Assembly (NCBI RefSeq): GCF_000518605.1
Contig: NZ_JADX01000024.1
Span: 1-64,000, forward strand
DNA: 64,000 nt
Source: Shewanella fidelis ATCC BAA-318
GTDB lineage: Bacteria > Pseudomonadota > Gammaproteobacteria > Enterobacterales > Shewanellaceae
Reading direction: 5' to 3'
Below are positions 34,496 through 44,840 of the stretch, one piece after another. The stretch's first letter is position 1. Each line of letters opens with the position of its first letter. The notes below the pieces were generated by a model. That model had not been told where the DNA came from, searched no databases, and was given only the letters and a program-made list of their open reading frames with translations. Made by a program: the position numbers and the translations under genes.

Positions 34496-35620
34496 TTATC
34501 TTTCACTGATAGGAGTGACTTGACGTGGCTCGCTACCGGTATAGTCTGCGCTTGGGCGGATAATACGGTTGTTTGAGCGCTGCTCCATTACGTGGGCAGC
34601 CCAGCCTGTTAAGCGTGAACAAACAAAGATAGGCGTAAATAACTTAGTTGGAATGCCCATAAAGTGATATGCAGAAGCATGGAAGAAGTCGGCGTTACAG
34701 AACAGCTTTTTGGTGTCCCACATAAACTCTTCACAAGCGACTGAGATATCGTAAAGTGAGGTATCACCAAACTCATGTGCTAGCTTTTCAGACCAAGCTT
34801 TGATGATCACGTTACGTGGATCAGACTCGCGGTAAATTGCGTGGCCAAAACCCATGATCTTCTCTTTACGTGCAAGCATGCCTGCCATTTGCTCTTTGGC
34901 ATCCGCTGGCGATGTGAACTTTTGGATCATATCCATTGCTGCTTCGTTAGCGCCACCGTGTAGTGGGCCGCGCAGTGTACCAATTGCGCCAGTGATACAT
35001 GAGAACATGTCAGATAAAGTTGATGCACACACACGAGCGGTAAAGGTAGATGCGTTGAACTCATGCTCAGCGTACAAAATTAGCGACACATCCATTACGC
35101 GGCGGTGTTGCTCAGATGGCGCTTTGCCATTAAGTAGGTGTAAAAAGTGACCACCAATTGAATCTTCATCAGTCACACAGTCAATTTCAACACCTTCGTG
35201 AGAGAACTTGTACCAGTAACACATGATGGCAGGAAACGCTGCTAGTAAGCGGTTAGCCGCTTTGTTTTGCTCGCTAAAGTCGTTTTCAGGTTCTAGGTTA
35301 CCTAAAAAAGAACAACCTGTACGCATCACATCCATTGGGTGAGCATCTGCAGGAATACGTTGTAACACCTCTTTTAAGGCTTGTGGAAGATCGCGCTGAG
35401 CGAAAAGCTCAGTCTTATAGTGATCAAGTTGAGTTTGATTAGGTAATTCACCGTTAAACAGTAAATAAGCCACTTCTTCAAACGATGCGTTATCGGCAAG
35501 ATCTGCTACGTCATAACCGCAATAGGTTAATCCCGAACCTGATTTACCCACTGTACATAAAGCTGTTTCGCCTGCGCTTTGTCCGCGTAGACCTGCTCCA
35601 CCTAACTTTTTATCAACCAT
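34496..35620 (-). CDS. prpC: 2-methylcitrate synthase PrpC
   Basis: A 374-aa citrate-synthase-fold enzyme condensing propionyl-CoA and oxaloacetate. Recognisable segments are GLRGQSAGETALCTVG (the PrpC-type start), GPLHGGANEAAMDMI and GFGHAIYRESDPR with the catalytic histidines, and the C-terminal RPSADYTG. AAGGA lies 8 nt before the ATG. It follows prpB by 194 bp; a 9-bp inverted repeat with an 11-bp loop lies in that gap. Confidence 0.95.
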   Translation of the reverse strand: MVDKKLGGAGLRGQSAGETALCTVGKSGSGLTYCGYDVADLADNASFEEVAYLLFNGELPNQTQLDHYKTELFAQRDLPQALKEVLQRIPADAHPMDVMRTGCSFLGNLEPENDFSEQNKAANRLLAAFPAIMCYWYKFSHEGVEIDCVTDEDSIGGHFLHLLNGKAPSEQHRRVMDVSLILYAEHEFNASTFTARVCASTLSDMFSCITGAIGTLRGPLHGGANEAAMDMIQKFTSPADAKEQMAGMLARKEKIMGFGHAIYRESDPRNVIIKAWSEKLAHEFGDTSLYDISVACEEFMWDTKKLFCNADFFHASAYHFMGIPTKLFTPIFVCSRLTGWAAHVMEQRSNNRIIRPSADYTGSEPRQVTPISER

Positions 35621-35680
35621 TGCTCTCTTCCTTTTATTTGTTGGCCCGTCAGGGTTAACCGTGGGCTTTTTATATTTATT

Positions 35681-35709
35681 ACGTTAGCGCTTATCCATCA
35701 CGCTAACGT
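35681..35709. other. hairpin between prpB and prpC
   Basis: ACGTTAGCG (35681-35689) and CGCTAACGT (35701-35709) with an 11-nt loop. There is no T run, so it is not a classical terminator; it may stabilise or process the operon messenger. Confidence 0.5.
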
Positions 35710-35814
35710 TTGTAAGGTACTGCCTTTTGTTTACAATTTATGGGGTTAACTATTTACTTTAACCTTGAATTCCCAACCTTTAGCTTATTGAACTTGTTAG
35801 CTATTCAATCTTGT

Positions 35815-36693
35815 TTACAGATTTTTGCCTTCAGCAAATAGCTTATCTAGCTTTTGCTCGTAATCGTGGTAACCCAAGTAATCGTATAGCTCCATGCGGG
35901 TTTGCATTGAATCTACCACCGCTTTTTGATCGCCGTTTTCTAAAATTGAGCTATACACCATCTCAGCCGCTTTATTCATGGCTCTGAAGGCACTTAGCGG
36001 ATACAGCACCATAGATGCGCCCCACTCGCCCAGTTGCTCTTTGTTCCATAATTCTGTTTGGCCAAACTCAGTAATATTGGCAAGGATAGGTACATCTAAA
36101 GCATCAGCAAAGGCACGGTAATGCTCTTCAGTTTTCACCGCTTCTGCAAAAATGCCGTCAGCACCTGCGGCTACATACGCTTTGGCACGCTCGATTGCTG
36201 CCGCTAACCCTTCTTGCGCAAATGAGTCGGTACGCGCCATGATGAAAAAATCAGGATCGGTGCGAGCATCAACCGCGGCTTTAATGCGATCGACCATCTC
36301 GTCAGTAGATACAATCTCTTTGTTTGGACGGTGACCACAGCGCTTTTGCGCCACTTGATCTTCCATATGCACCGCTGCTGCGCCGGCTTTTTCCATGTCG
36401 CGAATGGTTTTAGCAATATTAAATGCGCCGCCCCAACCTGTGTCGATATCAACCATTAGCGGTAAGTCACAAGCTGAAGTAATGCGCTGCACATCAACAA
36501 TCACGTCGTTTAACGATGTCATGCCTAAGTCTGGTAAGCCGTATGATGCATTTGCTACGCCGCCGCCAGAAAGATAGATGGCTTGGTGACCGATCTTCTT
36601 TGCCATCATGGCTGAATAAGCATTAATGGTACCGACTATTTGTAGCGGCTTGTTGGCGGCTAATGCCTCACGAAACTTCTTACCTGCGCTCAT
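35815..36693 (-). CDS. prpB: 2-methylisocitrate lyase PrpB
   Basis: A 292-aa TIM-barrel lyase that splits 2-methylisocitrate into pyruvate and succinate. The active-site loop KRCGHR (117-122) is present, as are [26 protein letters not shown] (metal site) and the family's ARTDSFA. AAGGA lies 7 nt before the ATG. It is the first enzyme gene of the operon, 148 bp after the GntR regulator. Confidence 0.96.
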   Translation of the reverse strand: MSAGKKFREALAANKPLQIVGTINAYSAMMAKKIGHQAIYLSGGGVANASYGLPDLGMTSLNDVIVDVQRITSACDLPLMVDIDTGWGGAFNIAKTIRDMEKAGAAAVHMEDQVAQKRCGHRPNKEIVSTDEMVDRIKAAVDARTDPDFFIMARTDSFAQEGLAAAIERAKAYVAAGADGIFAEAVKTEEHYRAFADALDVPILANITEFGQTELWNKEQLGEWGASMVLYPLSAFRAMNKAAEMVYSSILENGDQKAVVDSMQTRMELYDYLGYHDYEQKLDKLFAEGKNL

Positions 36694-36841
36694 GGCGTAT
36701 TCCTTATAGTTATTTGCTTGAAATACCAGCTTTTTAAAGGCGATATTCCAAGTTCACTGACAATTGTTTTATCTGTTACTAAATTTGTTTATCTGTGCCT
36801 TCTGCTTTAAACGATTGTAGCGTTAGCAATCGGCTGCAATA

Positions 36842-37510
36842 TCACTGCATCGTGTGTTCTAGTTTGTTTTCTATGCTCGATTTTGAGTACAAAATATGGC
36901 GACGCATCAGCATTTCAGCTAATTCAGCATCGCGATTACAAATGGCTTGTACTATGTGCTTATGCTCGTCATAGGCAGTGGTTACTCTTGGCCCGCTCAT
37001 GCCCAGTTGCACCCGATACATACGCACTAGGTGATAAATGCCATCGAGTAACATTGAAATTAGATGCTTGTTTTTGCTACCCAGAATGATTCGATAATGA
37101 AAGTCGACATCGCCCGCCTCTTGATAATATGACTCACCGGATTTAACTTCGTTAAAGTGACTGCTTAGCAGCGATTGCAGATCGGTTATTTCCTGATCGG
37201 TCATATTTAATGCGGCAAGTCTTGCGGCCATACCTTCAAGCGACTCACGCACTTGATATAACTCAAGTAACCCTTCGGCAGTTAAACTCACCACTCTGGC
37301 GCCGACATTGGCCTTACGTTCAACTAAATGGCTAGCCTCGAGGCGGTTAATGGCCTCTCGGATCACCGCGCGGCTAACACTGTATTTTGTCGACAACTCT
37401 GTTTCACTTAACTTTGAGCCCTGCACTATCTCTCCTTCAACTATCTCTTTACGTAGTTGAAAAAAGGTTTTATCGGCACTGGTAATAGGCTGTTCGTTAA
37501 AAAATGTCAT
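36842..37510 (-). CDS. GntR/FadR-type regulator of the methylcitrate operon
   Basis: A 222-aa regulator with an N-terminal winged helix (LSETELSTKYSVSRAVIREAINRLEASHLV) and an FCD ligand domain whose metal-binding pattern is visible (DVDFHYRI, DEHKHIVQAI, RRHILYS). The ATG at 37510 is the likely start; a TTG codon precedes it. It heads the prp operon and probably senses a methylcitrate-pathway intermediate. Two TTGTCGACAA palindromes around its promoter are the expected autoregulatory operators. Confidence 0.9.
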   Translation of the reverse strand: MTFFNEQPITSADKTFFQLRKEIVEGEIVQGSKLSETELSTKYSVSRAVIREAINRLEASHLVERKANVGARVVSLTAEGLLELYQVRESLEGMAARLAALNMTDQEITDLQSLLSSHFNEVKSGESYYQEAGDVDFHYRIILGSKNKHLISMLLDGIYHLVRMYRVQLGMSGPRVTTAYDEHKHIVQAICNRDAELAEMLMRRHILYSKSSIENKLEHTMQ

Positions 37511-37513
37511 CAA

Positions 37514-37848
37514 ATATTCGAATATTAGTGCTTAATAGATTGTCGACAATCTAGCCAGATTAAACATTATAGTCAACAGTAAACCAACAAATTGTCGACA
37601 AAGTTACAGTAAAGTCTAACGGACAGCATGGGCACCTTTTCAGCAAAAAGGCGCAAATTGTTTACAGTGTGGCAACTAAATTGCGCGATTTATTTGTACT
37701 ATTTGAACGTGACTATGGACGCAATTATGCTATAGATGCGGCTAAGTGATTGGGGTTGAAGGGGCAAACGAGCAACGACCTAGGCCGCTACTCGTTGCAG
37801 TGTATATAGACTACTTTTACTCACTAGCTTTATGGCTAATTTAACAAG
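37514..37848. promoter_or_regulatory. control region of the prp operon
   Basis: 335 bp. On the minus strand a TATAAT (37566-37571) lies between two palindromes, GATTGTCGACAATC (37538-37551) and TTGTCGACAA (37592-37601), whose centres are 52 bp apart. This fits repression by the GntR regulator. No good -35 was found at 17 bp, so the promoter may be weak or need an activator. A repeat GCAACGA...TCGTTGC (37772-37798) nearer the efflux gene has no T run. Confidence 0.7.
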
Positions 37849-39327
37849 CTAGCCTTGCTGTGGTTGTTGCCAATCTCCCCCTAACGCTTTGTGTAACCCT
37901 ATGGTTAGGTGAGCCGTTTGCAATTTCGCGGCGACGACACGATCTTTGAGTAGGTTGTGTTGTCGCTGGGCATCTAAAATTGACAGGTAATCAGTTAAGC
38001 CTGCTTTATACAGAGATTTTGCTTTATTAACTGCGTTATTGGTTTCAGCTTCAGCCTCTGTCACGAGTCTGACATATTGCTGACTATGGCCATATCCTTG
38101 TAACAAGGTTTCTACCTCACCAAAAGCGGCGATAACCGTATGCTGATACTTAAGCACACTGGCATCGAAGCGCGCCTGTTGCAGATCGACCATGGCATCA
38201 CCTCGCCCGCCATCAAATAGGTTCCAACTCACGCCAACGCTAGCAAGCCAAGACACTGAGTCACTGCTAAACAGATCGTCAAAATCTTTGGCTAATACTC
38301 CCGGTGAGCCCGTTAAATACACTTTAGGATATTTAGCAGCAATCGCAGCGCCATGCTCTTGGTTAAGGGCTGCCATCTCCCGTTCAGCTATTTTGATATC
38401 TGGCCTCCGAGTCAATAAGTCAGCAGGCAAACCAGTGGGGATCACCCCTTTAAAGCTTGGCAGTGTGCTGGTTTGGGGAAATCTTTGCATCACTTGCTTA
38501 GGTGTTTCACCCAGCAAAATAGCGAGTCGTTGTTTATGAACGTTTTCCGCGATCTCAAGCTGTGGAATTACAGCTTGAGTTGCGGCTAACATAGCTTTGG
38601 CTTGCGCCTCATCAAGCTTTGAGCCGTAACCGCTTTTGACCACTAGCTTAACCAAATCTAAGGTGCGCTGTTGATCTGCGACGGTGCTAAGCGCGATATG
38701 TTTGCGCTCTTGTGCGCCGCGCATTTGCAAATAGTTATGGATCACATCTGAGGTAATCAAAGTGGTTAAGCCTTGACGCATTATCTCAGCTTGCTGCTTA
38801 CGAATAGCCGCGGCATTTGCTTGGCGGTCAATCTGGCCAAATAGATCGGCTTGCCACGCTATGGTCGCGCCGGCGAAAAATGCACTGTTATTATCATCGA
38901 CTAATCCAAGTTCCTTTCCTGTTAAGGGGTTTGTCGCTGTGATTGCGCCGCCCAGTAACGGATCATTATCACTAATCTGATAGTTACCAAAGCCCGCACC
39001 TAAGTTCACCGTTGGCACTTTAAAAGATTCAATAGCGGTTTGATAAGACTGCGCCATTTTTATTCGTTCTGCGGCTATTTTTAGCGGTATAGACTGGCTT
39101 TGTGCATCAACAACCAACTTGTTAAGTACCGGATCGTTAAAGCCATGCCACCAGGTGTTATGCTGCGCGTTATTATCAAGGTTTAACTCTCCTGCTTGTG
39201 TTCCTTCAGCTCCTTGAAACAGATATTCGCTAGCAAGGTTAGTTGTTGGCACTTGATAGTCGGGGCCTACCGCACAACCCGACAGCAATATTGCAAAAGC
39301 GATTGGTGCAAGTGTTAAAGATTTCAT
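37849..39327 (-). CDS. outer-membrane efflux lipoprotein (NodT/OprM type)
   Basis: A 492-aa outer-membrane channel of the TolC superfamily. The lipobox LLSGC (cysteine 18) follows a signal peptide, and CAVGPDYQVP is the typical start of mature NodT-family lipoproteins. Two OEP repeats of long coiled-coil helices follow, ending with YLSILDAQRQHNLLKDRVVAAK. It would pair with the RND pump and adaptor encoded just upstream. The gap to the pump gene is 2 bp. Confidence 0.92.
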   Translation of the reverse strand: MKSLTLAPIAFAILLSGCAVGPDYQVPTTNLASEYLFQGAEGTQAGELNLDNNAQHNTWWHGFNDPVLNKLVVDAQSQSIPLKIAAERIKMAQSYQTAIESFKVPTVNLGAGFGNYQISDNDPLLGGAITATNPLTGKELGLVDDNNSAFFAGATIAWQADLFGQIDRQANAAAIRKQQAEIMRQGLTTLITSDVIHNYLQMRGAQERKHIALSTVADQQRTLDLVKLVVKSGYGSKLDEAQAKAMLAATQAVIPQLEIAENVHKQRLAILLGETPKQVMQRFPQTSTLPSFKGVIPTGLPADLLTRRPDIKIAEREMAALNQEHGAAIAAKYPKVYLTGSPGVLAKDFDDLFSSDSVSWLASVGVSWNLFDGGRGDAMVDLQQARFDASVLKYQHTVIAAFGEVETLLQGYGHSQQYVRLVTEAEAETNNAVNKAKSLYKAGLTDYLSILDAQRQHNLLKDRVVAAKLQTAHLTIGLHKALGGDWQQPQQG

Positions 39328-39329
39328 AA

Positions 39330-42300
39330 TTATTGCTCCTGAGCTAATTGCTGCTCTGCTGTTAATTCAAGGTTGTCGGTTACTGTGGCTTTATCTGAGT
39401 TTCGATAAAACAGGCAGTAAAAGGCCGGCATAATAAACAACGACAGCAAGGTTGCCGCAGCTAGACCGCCGATAATGGTTGCCGCCATTTGATCAAATAG
39501 TCGGTCACTTAACAGTGGGATCATACCTAGCGCAGTAGTGAGAGCGCCCATAGAAATAGCCATGGTTCGGTTTAATGTCGCCTCTTGTACCGCTTGTTTT
39601 AACGGTTTGTTTTGACTTCGTTCCAGCTCAATTTGATCCATCAATACAATGCCATTTTTAATAATCATGCCTGAAAGCGTAATCGCGCCAATCAGTGCCA
39701 TAAAGCCAAATGGTTTATCCAGTAACAGTAGTGTCCATGTCGCGCCTATAGCCGCTAGCGGTAAGGTGATTAAGATAATGGCCGGTTGTTTAAAGCCGTT
39801 AAACATTGCCACCATAATCACCACCATCATCAACAAGGCTTTTGGCATTTGGCTTAGGGTGTCGTTTATTGCGCGGTTTTCATCATAGTACTCACCGCCC
39901 CACTCAAACGCGTATCCTGCCGGTAAGTTTATGGCTTCAATTTGGTCTTTAATTTGATTACGCGCCTGTGCTGGCGTGATATCAAACACATCAGCTTGGG
40001 CGGTAATTGTCGGCACGCGGTTACGACGCCAGATCATGCTTTCTTCGGCTTTAAGTTCAAAACCATCGACCACTTGCCCAAGCGGCACACTATGACCTGC
40101 AAGCATTGAGCGCACTGGCAAGGTTTCAAGCGAGCTAAGATCGGCATCGCTACTTCTAAAGCTAATAGGGATCAATTGATCAGCTTGATTTAAGGTGCCT
40201 ATGGTCACGCCTTCGGTCGCTCGTTTCATCGCCATAGAAATATCAGTACGATTCAACCCTGCTCGACGCGCTTGTTCTTGGTTAATGATAGGTGTGATGA
40301 CTTTGCTCATTTGGCGCCAGTCGTCTCGCACATATTTAATGTTGGCGTTGTCTTGCATAATAAGCTTCGCCTCATCGGCTAGCTGATGCAGTACTTTAGG
40401 ATCTGGACCAGTAAACCTTGCCTCGATACTGAATTTATCTTTAGTTGCTAGCTTGAGCGCTCTGAATCTCGGTTCAGCGTTAGGAAACTGCTGCGCAAGC
40501 CAGAGATCACCGCGTTTGGTTAAATCAGCAATGGCATCATAATCTGTCACATTGATAACGATTTGCCCGTAACTTGAGTCAAATGGCTCTGGCTCAACCG
40601 TGACAGAAAAACGCGGTGCGCTGGCTCCTACATAGCTTGAAATCGTCGTCACTTCCGGCTGTTCTATTAACCATGCTTCAATTTTTTTCATATCAGATGA
40701 AGTCTGTTCTATCTTGCTACCATTAGGTAACCAATAGTCAAGAAACAGCATTGGCCTATCTGAGCTTGGAATAAAATTGATAGCGACATATGGCACCGCT
40801 AAGGCAGTCACAAGCAGTAGTGGGATCACCCAAGAGATAGCTTTAACTGGGTGATTCACTGTCCAAACGACAGCGGCTTGATAGCGACTTGGTTTAGATA
40901 CGGCTTGCTCTTTTTTGCTAGTTGGCTTTATCCATAGCCAACAAAGTAATGGCGTTAAGGTGACTGCAACTAACCATGAAAATAGCAAAGACGAACAGAT
41001 GATCAGAAACACTGAGCTAGCAAACTCACCGGCATCGGTTTGCGAGAATAGAACTGGACTTGAACCCATAATCGCAATTACAGTTGCTGCCAGTAAAGGT
41101 TTAGCCGTTTCTTTAACCGAATCTATTGCCGCTTTGCTGCGCTCAATGCCTTGATTTAACTTAACTACGAACAGATCTGTGATTACAATTGCGTTATCCA
41201 CCAGCATGCCTAAGGCCAAAATAAAGGTACCCAGTGACACTCGCTGCAGATCTACGCCTGCGATATACATATAGATCAATGTCAGCAAAATAGTGAACAA
41301 CAAGCTACCGCCAACTATGGTTGCGCTTTTAAAGCCCATAAAGATCAGCAGTACAGCAAATACTATCACTACACTTTCAAGCAAATTAATCACAAAGTCG
41401 GCAATGGATTTTTCAACTTCATCAGGCTGAAATGCAATCGTGCCAATCTCTATGCCTAAAGGCAGTTCTGCCTGATAATCTGCAATAATCTGCGTCAAGC
41501 TTTCACCAAGGCTGACCACATTGATGCCATTTACTGGGCTCACTGCCAAAGTAATAGCCGGTTCGCCATTAAAACGGCTTAAGCTCGTTGCCGGTGTTTT
41601 ATAACCTAAGCTGACGTCGGCGACATCGCCTAAGCGAATAAGTCCGGTGCTGTACTGACCTGCACCGCCTTTTATAATCAGGTTTTTAATGTCGTTTACT
41701 GACTTAAACGCACTACTTTGATCAATGCGGATCCGTTGCTGATCAGCAGCAAAGCTGCCGCTATCAAATGTTAAGTTTTGGCTGGCCAGTTGGTTGATAA
41801 CCTGCACCGAAGACAAACCATATTGGGCAAGACGCTCGTCGGGTAGATCAATATATACAGCTTGGCTTTGCACGCCATGAAGCTCAATTTTCTTGATCCC
41901 AGCCACTGTTTTGATGCGCCGCTGTAGCTCTTTGGCGTATTGTCTTAGCTCTTCAGGCTGAGCATTTTTACCATGAACACTAAATAGCATGCCGTAGACT
42001 TCACTAAACTCATCTTGAACTATGCTTATTTGCGCTGTGGCTGGTAAAGTCAGTTTCACATCGGCAATTTTACGTCTTAGTAAATCCCACTCTTGCGGCA
42101 AGTCTTTTGAATTTGTCGATTCTTTTAGATCAATGAAAATCATCGAGCTGCCTGGTCGAGACAAAGAGCGTAGTTTCCACATTGAGCCCATCTCTTGAAG
42201 CTTAGTCTCAATCTTGTCGGTTACTTGTTGTTCAATCTCTTTGGCTGATGCACCGGGATAAAGGGTCACCACCACCGCGCTTTTGACGGTGAAGGCAGGA

Positions 42301-42413
42301 TCTTCAAGTTTGCCTAATTCAAAATAGGAAATCAGACCCACTATGACGCACAGCACACTGAAAAACAGCACAAACACCCGCTGTTTTATGGCAAATTCAG
42401 CTAAATTCATCAT
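39330..42413 (-). CDS. RND efflux permease
   Basis: A 1027-aa inner-membrane proton-drug antiporter with 12 membrane segments and two large periplasmic loops. AIKQRVFVLFF starts helix 1, and GMLVDNAIVITD in helix 4 holds the proton-relay acid expected for the HAE group. PLAAIGATWTLLLLDKPFGFMAL and GMIIKNGIVLMDQ mark the second half. It belongs to the branch with GASAKEIEQQVTDKIE near the start, usually acting on dyes, antibiotics or bile-like compounds. It is the second of three efflux genes; the adaptor gene ends 6 bp upstream. Confidence 0.93.
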   Translation of the reverse strand: MMNLAEFAIKQRVFVLFFSVLCVIVGLISYFELGKLEDPAFTVKSAVVVTLYPGASAKEIEQQVTDKIETKLQEMGSMWKLRSLSRPGSSMIFIDLKESTNSKDLPQEWDLLRRKIADVKLTLPATAQISIVQDEFSEVYGMLFSVHGKNAQPEELRQYAKELQRRIKTVAGIKKIELHGVQSQAVYIDLPDERLAQYGLSSVQVINQLASQNLTFDSGSFAADQQRIRIDQSSAFKSVNDIKNLIIKGGAGQYSTGLIRLGDVADVSLGYKTPATSLSRFNGEPAITLAVSPVNGINVVSLGESLTQIIADYQAELPLGIEIGTIAFQPDEVEKSIADFVINLLESVVIVFAVLLIFMGFKSATIVGGSLLFTILLTLIYMYIAGVDLQRVSLGTFILALGMLVDNAIVITDLFVVKLNQGIERSKAAIDSVKETAKPLLAATVIAIMGSSPVLFSQTDAGEFASSVFLIICSSLLFSWLVAVTLTPLLCWLWIKPTSKKEQAVSKPSRYQAAVVWTVNHPVKAISWVIPLLLVTALAVPYVAINFIPSSDRPMLFLDYWLPNGSKIEQTSSDMKKIEAWLIEQPEVTTISSYVGASAPRFSVTVEPEPFDSSYGQIVINVTDYDAIADLTKRGDLWLAQQFPNAEPRFRALKLATKDKFSIEARFTGPDPKVLHQLADEAKLIMQDNANIKYVRDDWRQMSKVITPIINQEQARRAGLNRTDISMAMKRATEGVTIGTLNQADQLIPISFRSSDADLSSLETLPVRSMLAGHSVPLGQVVDGFELKAEESMIWRRNRVPTITAQADVFDITPAQARNQIKDQIEAINLPAGYAFEWGGEYYDENRAINDTLSQMPKALLMMVVIMVAMFNGFKQPAIILITLPLAAIGATWTLLLLDKPFGFMALIGAITLSGMIIKNGIVLMDQIELERSQNKPLKQAVQEATLNRTMAISMGALTTALGMIPLLSDRLFDQMAATIIGGLAAATLLSLFIMPAFYCLFYRNSDKATVTDNLELTAEQQLAQEQ

Positions 42414-42419
42414 CTACTC

Positions 42420-43526
42420 CTAATAGCTAAACGCTTTGGTTACTGTGTGACTAACAACTTGATCAGCTTTTAAATAGTCAACACCTGCGGTAACAAGCGC
42501 ATCGCCTACAGCAAGCTCACCGGTCACACAGGCGCTATTGGCTTGTAATGAGTTAACCGAAACCGCAGTTTTTACTGCTCTATGCTGTTTGATCACGAAT
42601 ACACTGTGCTGTTGTTGCTCACCAGTAATGGCGCCATATGGCACACAAAAGCTTGCGGAATCAGTGCCAGAAGCAACTTCAACTTTAACGGTTTTCCCCG
42701 GCAACGCTGTTACTGCTTGGTTTAGTCCAAATTCCACTTGGTAAGTCTGCTTTATTGGATCTGCTAAGGTGTTTTTAGCTGTGAGGTTTGCCTTGACCGC
42801 TGTAGGCTGATCTTGCCAGCTCACTAACGCATTAGGATTAAGCTCAAAGAGATGCATTAGATTTTCTGGCACATCTATCACCGCTTTCATTTGACCTAGT
42901 TGGTGTAATGAAAACAAAGGATTACCCTGTGCAGTTTGCTCAAATGCTTGCTGGTTTTTAGCGCCAATAACGCCACTAAAAGGCGCTTTTAATTCCGTGT
43001 AAGCCAGTGCATCTTCAGCCTTTTGCAAGTTTTGCTCAACCACTTGCAGCATGGCTTTACTGCGGTTATAGCCACTTTGGGCGCGATCTAGATTCACTTT
43101 TGAAATCGCGTCATCAGCAATAGCTTGTTTAACTCTGGCAAGCTCTACTTTGGCAAGTTGATGGGCCGCTTCAGCCTCGGCTTTACGTGCCTTAAGCTCT
43201 ATTACATTGACTTGATAATCATGGGGCTCAAGTCTGGCTAACACTTGCCCCTGTTCAACACTGTCACCTGTATTAACCAAAATTTGTTCAATGGTGCCGG
43301 CCACCTTAAATGCCAGATGTGCGGTATGGTTTGACTCTAGTACCCCTGAAAAATGCCTTACATTGGACTGCTGTGAATCATCTAATAACATCACCTGTAC
43401 TGGACGATCCACTTTTTGGCTTGCGGTTTGACTGGTCATTGCTGGTGCTTGGCCGCAACCATTAAGCATTAATAAAGCAATTGGGGTTATCGATAGATAA
43501 GTTAGGCTTGAACGTGAGATCTGCAT
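42420..43526 (-). CDS. RND periplasmic adaptor (membrane fusion lipoprotein)
   Basis: About 368 aa. Signal peptide with lipobox LMLNGC, lipoyl/barrel-sandwich halves (FKVAGTIEQILVNTGDSVEQGQVLARLEP, and LKAPFSGVIGAKNQQAFEQ) around a coiled-coil hairpin, then a beta-barrel domain. It bridges the pump and the outer-membrane channel. The ATG at 43526 is chosen because GGAGAGAG directly precedes it; a GTG 12 bp earlier lacks a site. It is the first gene of the adaptor-pump-channel operon. Confidence 0.92.
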   Translation of the reverse strand: MQISRSSLTYLSITPIALLMLNGCGQAPAMTSQTASQKVDRPVQVMLLDDSQQSNVRHFSGVLESNHTAHLAFKVAGTIEQILVNTGDSVEQGQVLARLEPHDYQVNVIELKARKAEAEAAHQLAKVELARVKQAIADDAISKVNLDRAQSGYNRSKAMLQVVEQNLQKAEDALAYTELKAPFSGVIGAKNQQAFEQTAQGNPLFSLHQLGQMKAVIDVPENLMHLFELNPNALVSWQDQPTAVKANLTAKNTLADPIKQTYQVEFGLNQAVTALPGKTVKVEVASGTDSASFCVPYGAITGEQQQHSVFVIKQHRAVKTAVSVNSLQANSACVTGELAVGDALVTAGVDYLKADQVVSHTVTKAFSY

Positions 43527-43615
43527 CTCTCTCTCCACATAGTATGATTGCGGAGAGTGTAAGGCTTTAGCCTTTAGAGATAATCAAGCCTTAGCGCATC
43601 AGACTGTATCGAATT

Positions 43616-44506
43616 TTATGACAATCCAGCGTATAGAGGAATTTCTTGTAATAAAAAATCAATCAATAATCGAGTAGGTAAACTGATCCCCTTGCGATCA
43701 GGATAGATTAACCATACATCTTCTTTTTTAGACTCATAGTCAGGCAAGATCCGCACTAAGCTTTTGCTTTCAATTGCCCCTAACGCAAACAAAGGTGGCA
43801 TAAAGCCAATGCCCTGCCCGCCAACAATAGCGCGACGAATAAAGCCCATATGATTACAACTCAACTTGCAGTTCACTTTTACGCTATCTGAAATTAAGTC
43901 CCAATTGTCATCCAATGTGCCATCGGGCCAGCGGTAACAAATCGCTTGATGCTGAGTAAGTTCTGCCAAAGTCGCTGGCGCACCATGTTGGGCAATATAG
44001 TCTGGGCTAGCATACATACCACGACCAAGGCTTAATAATTTGCGTGCGATAAAACCAGAGTCTTGGATTTTGCCTGCGTGTACCACGAAATCGAGCCCTT
44101 GGGTGTAGATATCGTTGACATAGTTATTAGTAAAACGCAGGTCAAGCTCAATATCTGGATACAAGCGCTGGAACTTTGCCAATACTGGCTGTAAGGCTTC
44201 GTCGCTTTCAGGTAAGAAGCCGAGTTTAACTTTACCTATAGGCTTTTCATCTAAATCAAGTAACTTATTTTTTGCTTGTTCAAAACCATCAAGCACTTGT
44301 AACAGATCGTGATAGTAGGTTTCACCATGTTGAGTCAGTCTTAACTGCCTTGTGGTACGAAAAAACAGTTGCGCATTTAATGATTTTTCAAGCTCACCGA
44401 TACGACGGCTGACATTTGCACGCGGTAGATCAAGTGCCGTTGCTGCTGCGGTAAAGCTCCCTAACTCCACGACTATGGTAAACAACTTTAGATCTTCTAT
44501 GCGCAT
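43616..44506 (-). CDS. LysR-type regulator beside the RND operon
   Basis: A 296-aa LysR protein. Helix-turn-helix in residues 1-60 (LKLFTIVVELGSFTAAATALDLPRANVSRRI), then a periplasmic-binding-like effector domain with PESDEALQPVLAKFQ and a C-terminal GQGIGFMPPLFA. The frame stays open upstream, but ATG 44506 with GGAC 8 nt ahead gives the normal LysR start (MRIEDLKLF). It is 90 bp upstream of the RND operon in the same direction, unlike the usual divergent layout, and may be co-transcribed or regulate it. Confidence 0.9.
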   Translation of the reverse strand: MRIEDLKLFTIVVELGSFTAAATALDLPRANVSRRIGELEKSLNAQLFFRTTRQLRLTQHGETYYHDLLQVLDGFEQAKNKLLDLDEKPIGKVKLGFLPESDEALQPVLAKFQRLYPDIELDLRFTNNYVNDIYTQGLDFVVHAGKIQDSGFIARKLLSLGRGMYASPDYIAQHGAPATLAELTQHQAICYRWPDGTLDDNWDLISDSVKVNCKLSCNHMGFIRRAIVGGQGIGFMPPLFALGAIESKSLVRILPDYESKKEDVWLIYPDRKGISLPTRLLIDFLLQEIPLYAGLS

Positions 44507-44840
44507 TTTGGGTCCTATTGTCGATATTGTTGCAGCAAACACTAAGCAATAGACTGTAACCGCTTTATTGTTATGAGCATAGTTTGAGTTAGTTGCCTGT
44601 GTTGCAGCGCACAAAATAAACACGCTTTAATCACTGTACCAATAGACAACAGCGTAATGATCAGCGATGTTAGTCTTTAAAACGTTGTTGATTTAATCAT
44701 CAGTTCGATTGCAAATACAATTAACAGCCCATTTTAATTGCTAACTTAATAATACGTTTATCTCTGGCTTTGCTAGATCTGATTTAAAACTAGAGTTTGA
44801 CCAATCTAGGATTTTTAGACTCTGTAAAAAGGACTTAACA
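44507..44840. other. intergenic region between the LysR and cytochrome genes
   Basis: 334 bp of AT-rich DNA holding divergent promoters that I cannot place with confidence. A CTAGA...TCTAG repeat lies near 44790-44808, about 35 bp ahead of the cytochrome start. Confidence 0.35.

Noticed and set aside
37824..37852. CTAGCTT/AAGCTAG repeat as terminator of the RND operon
   Set aside because: It overlaps the stop codon of the outer-membrane gene and has no T run.
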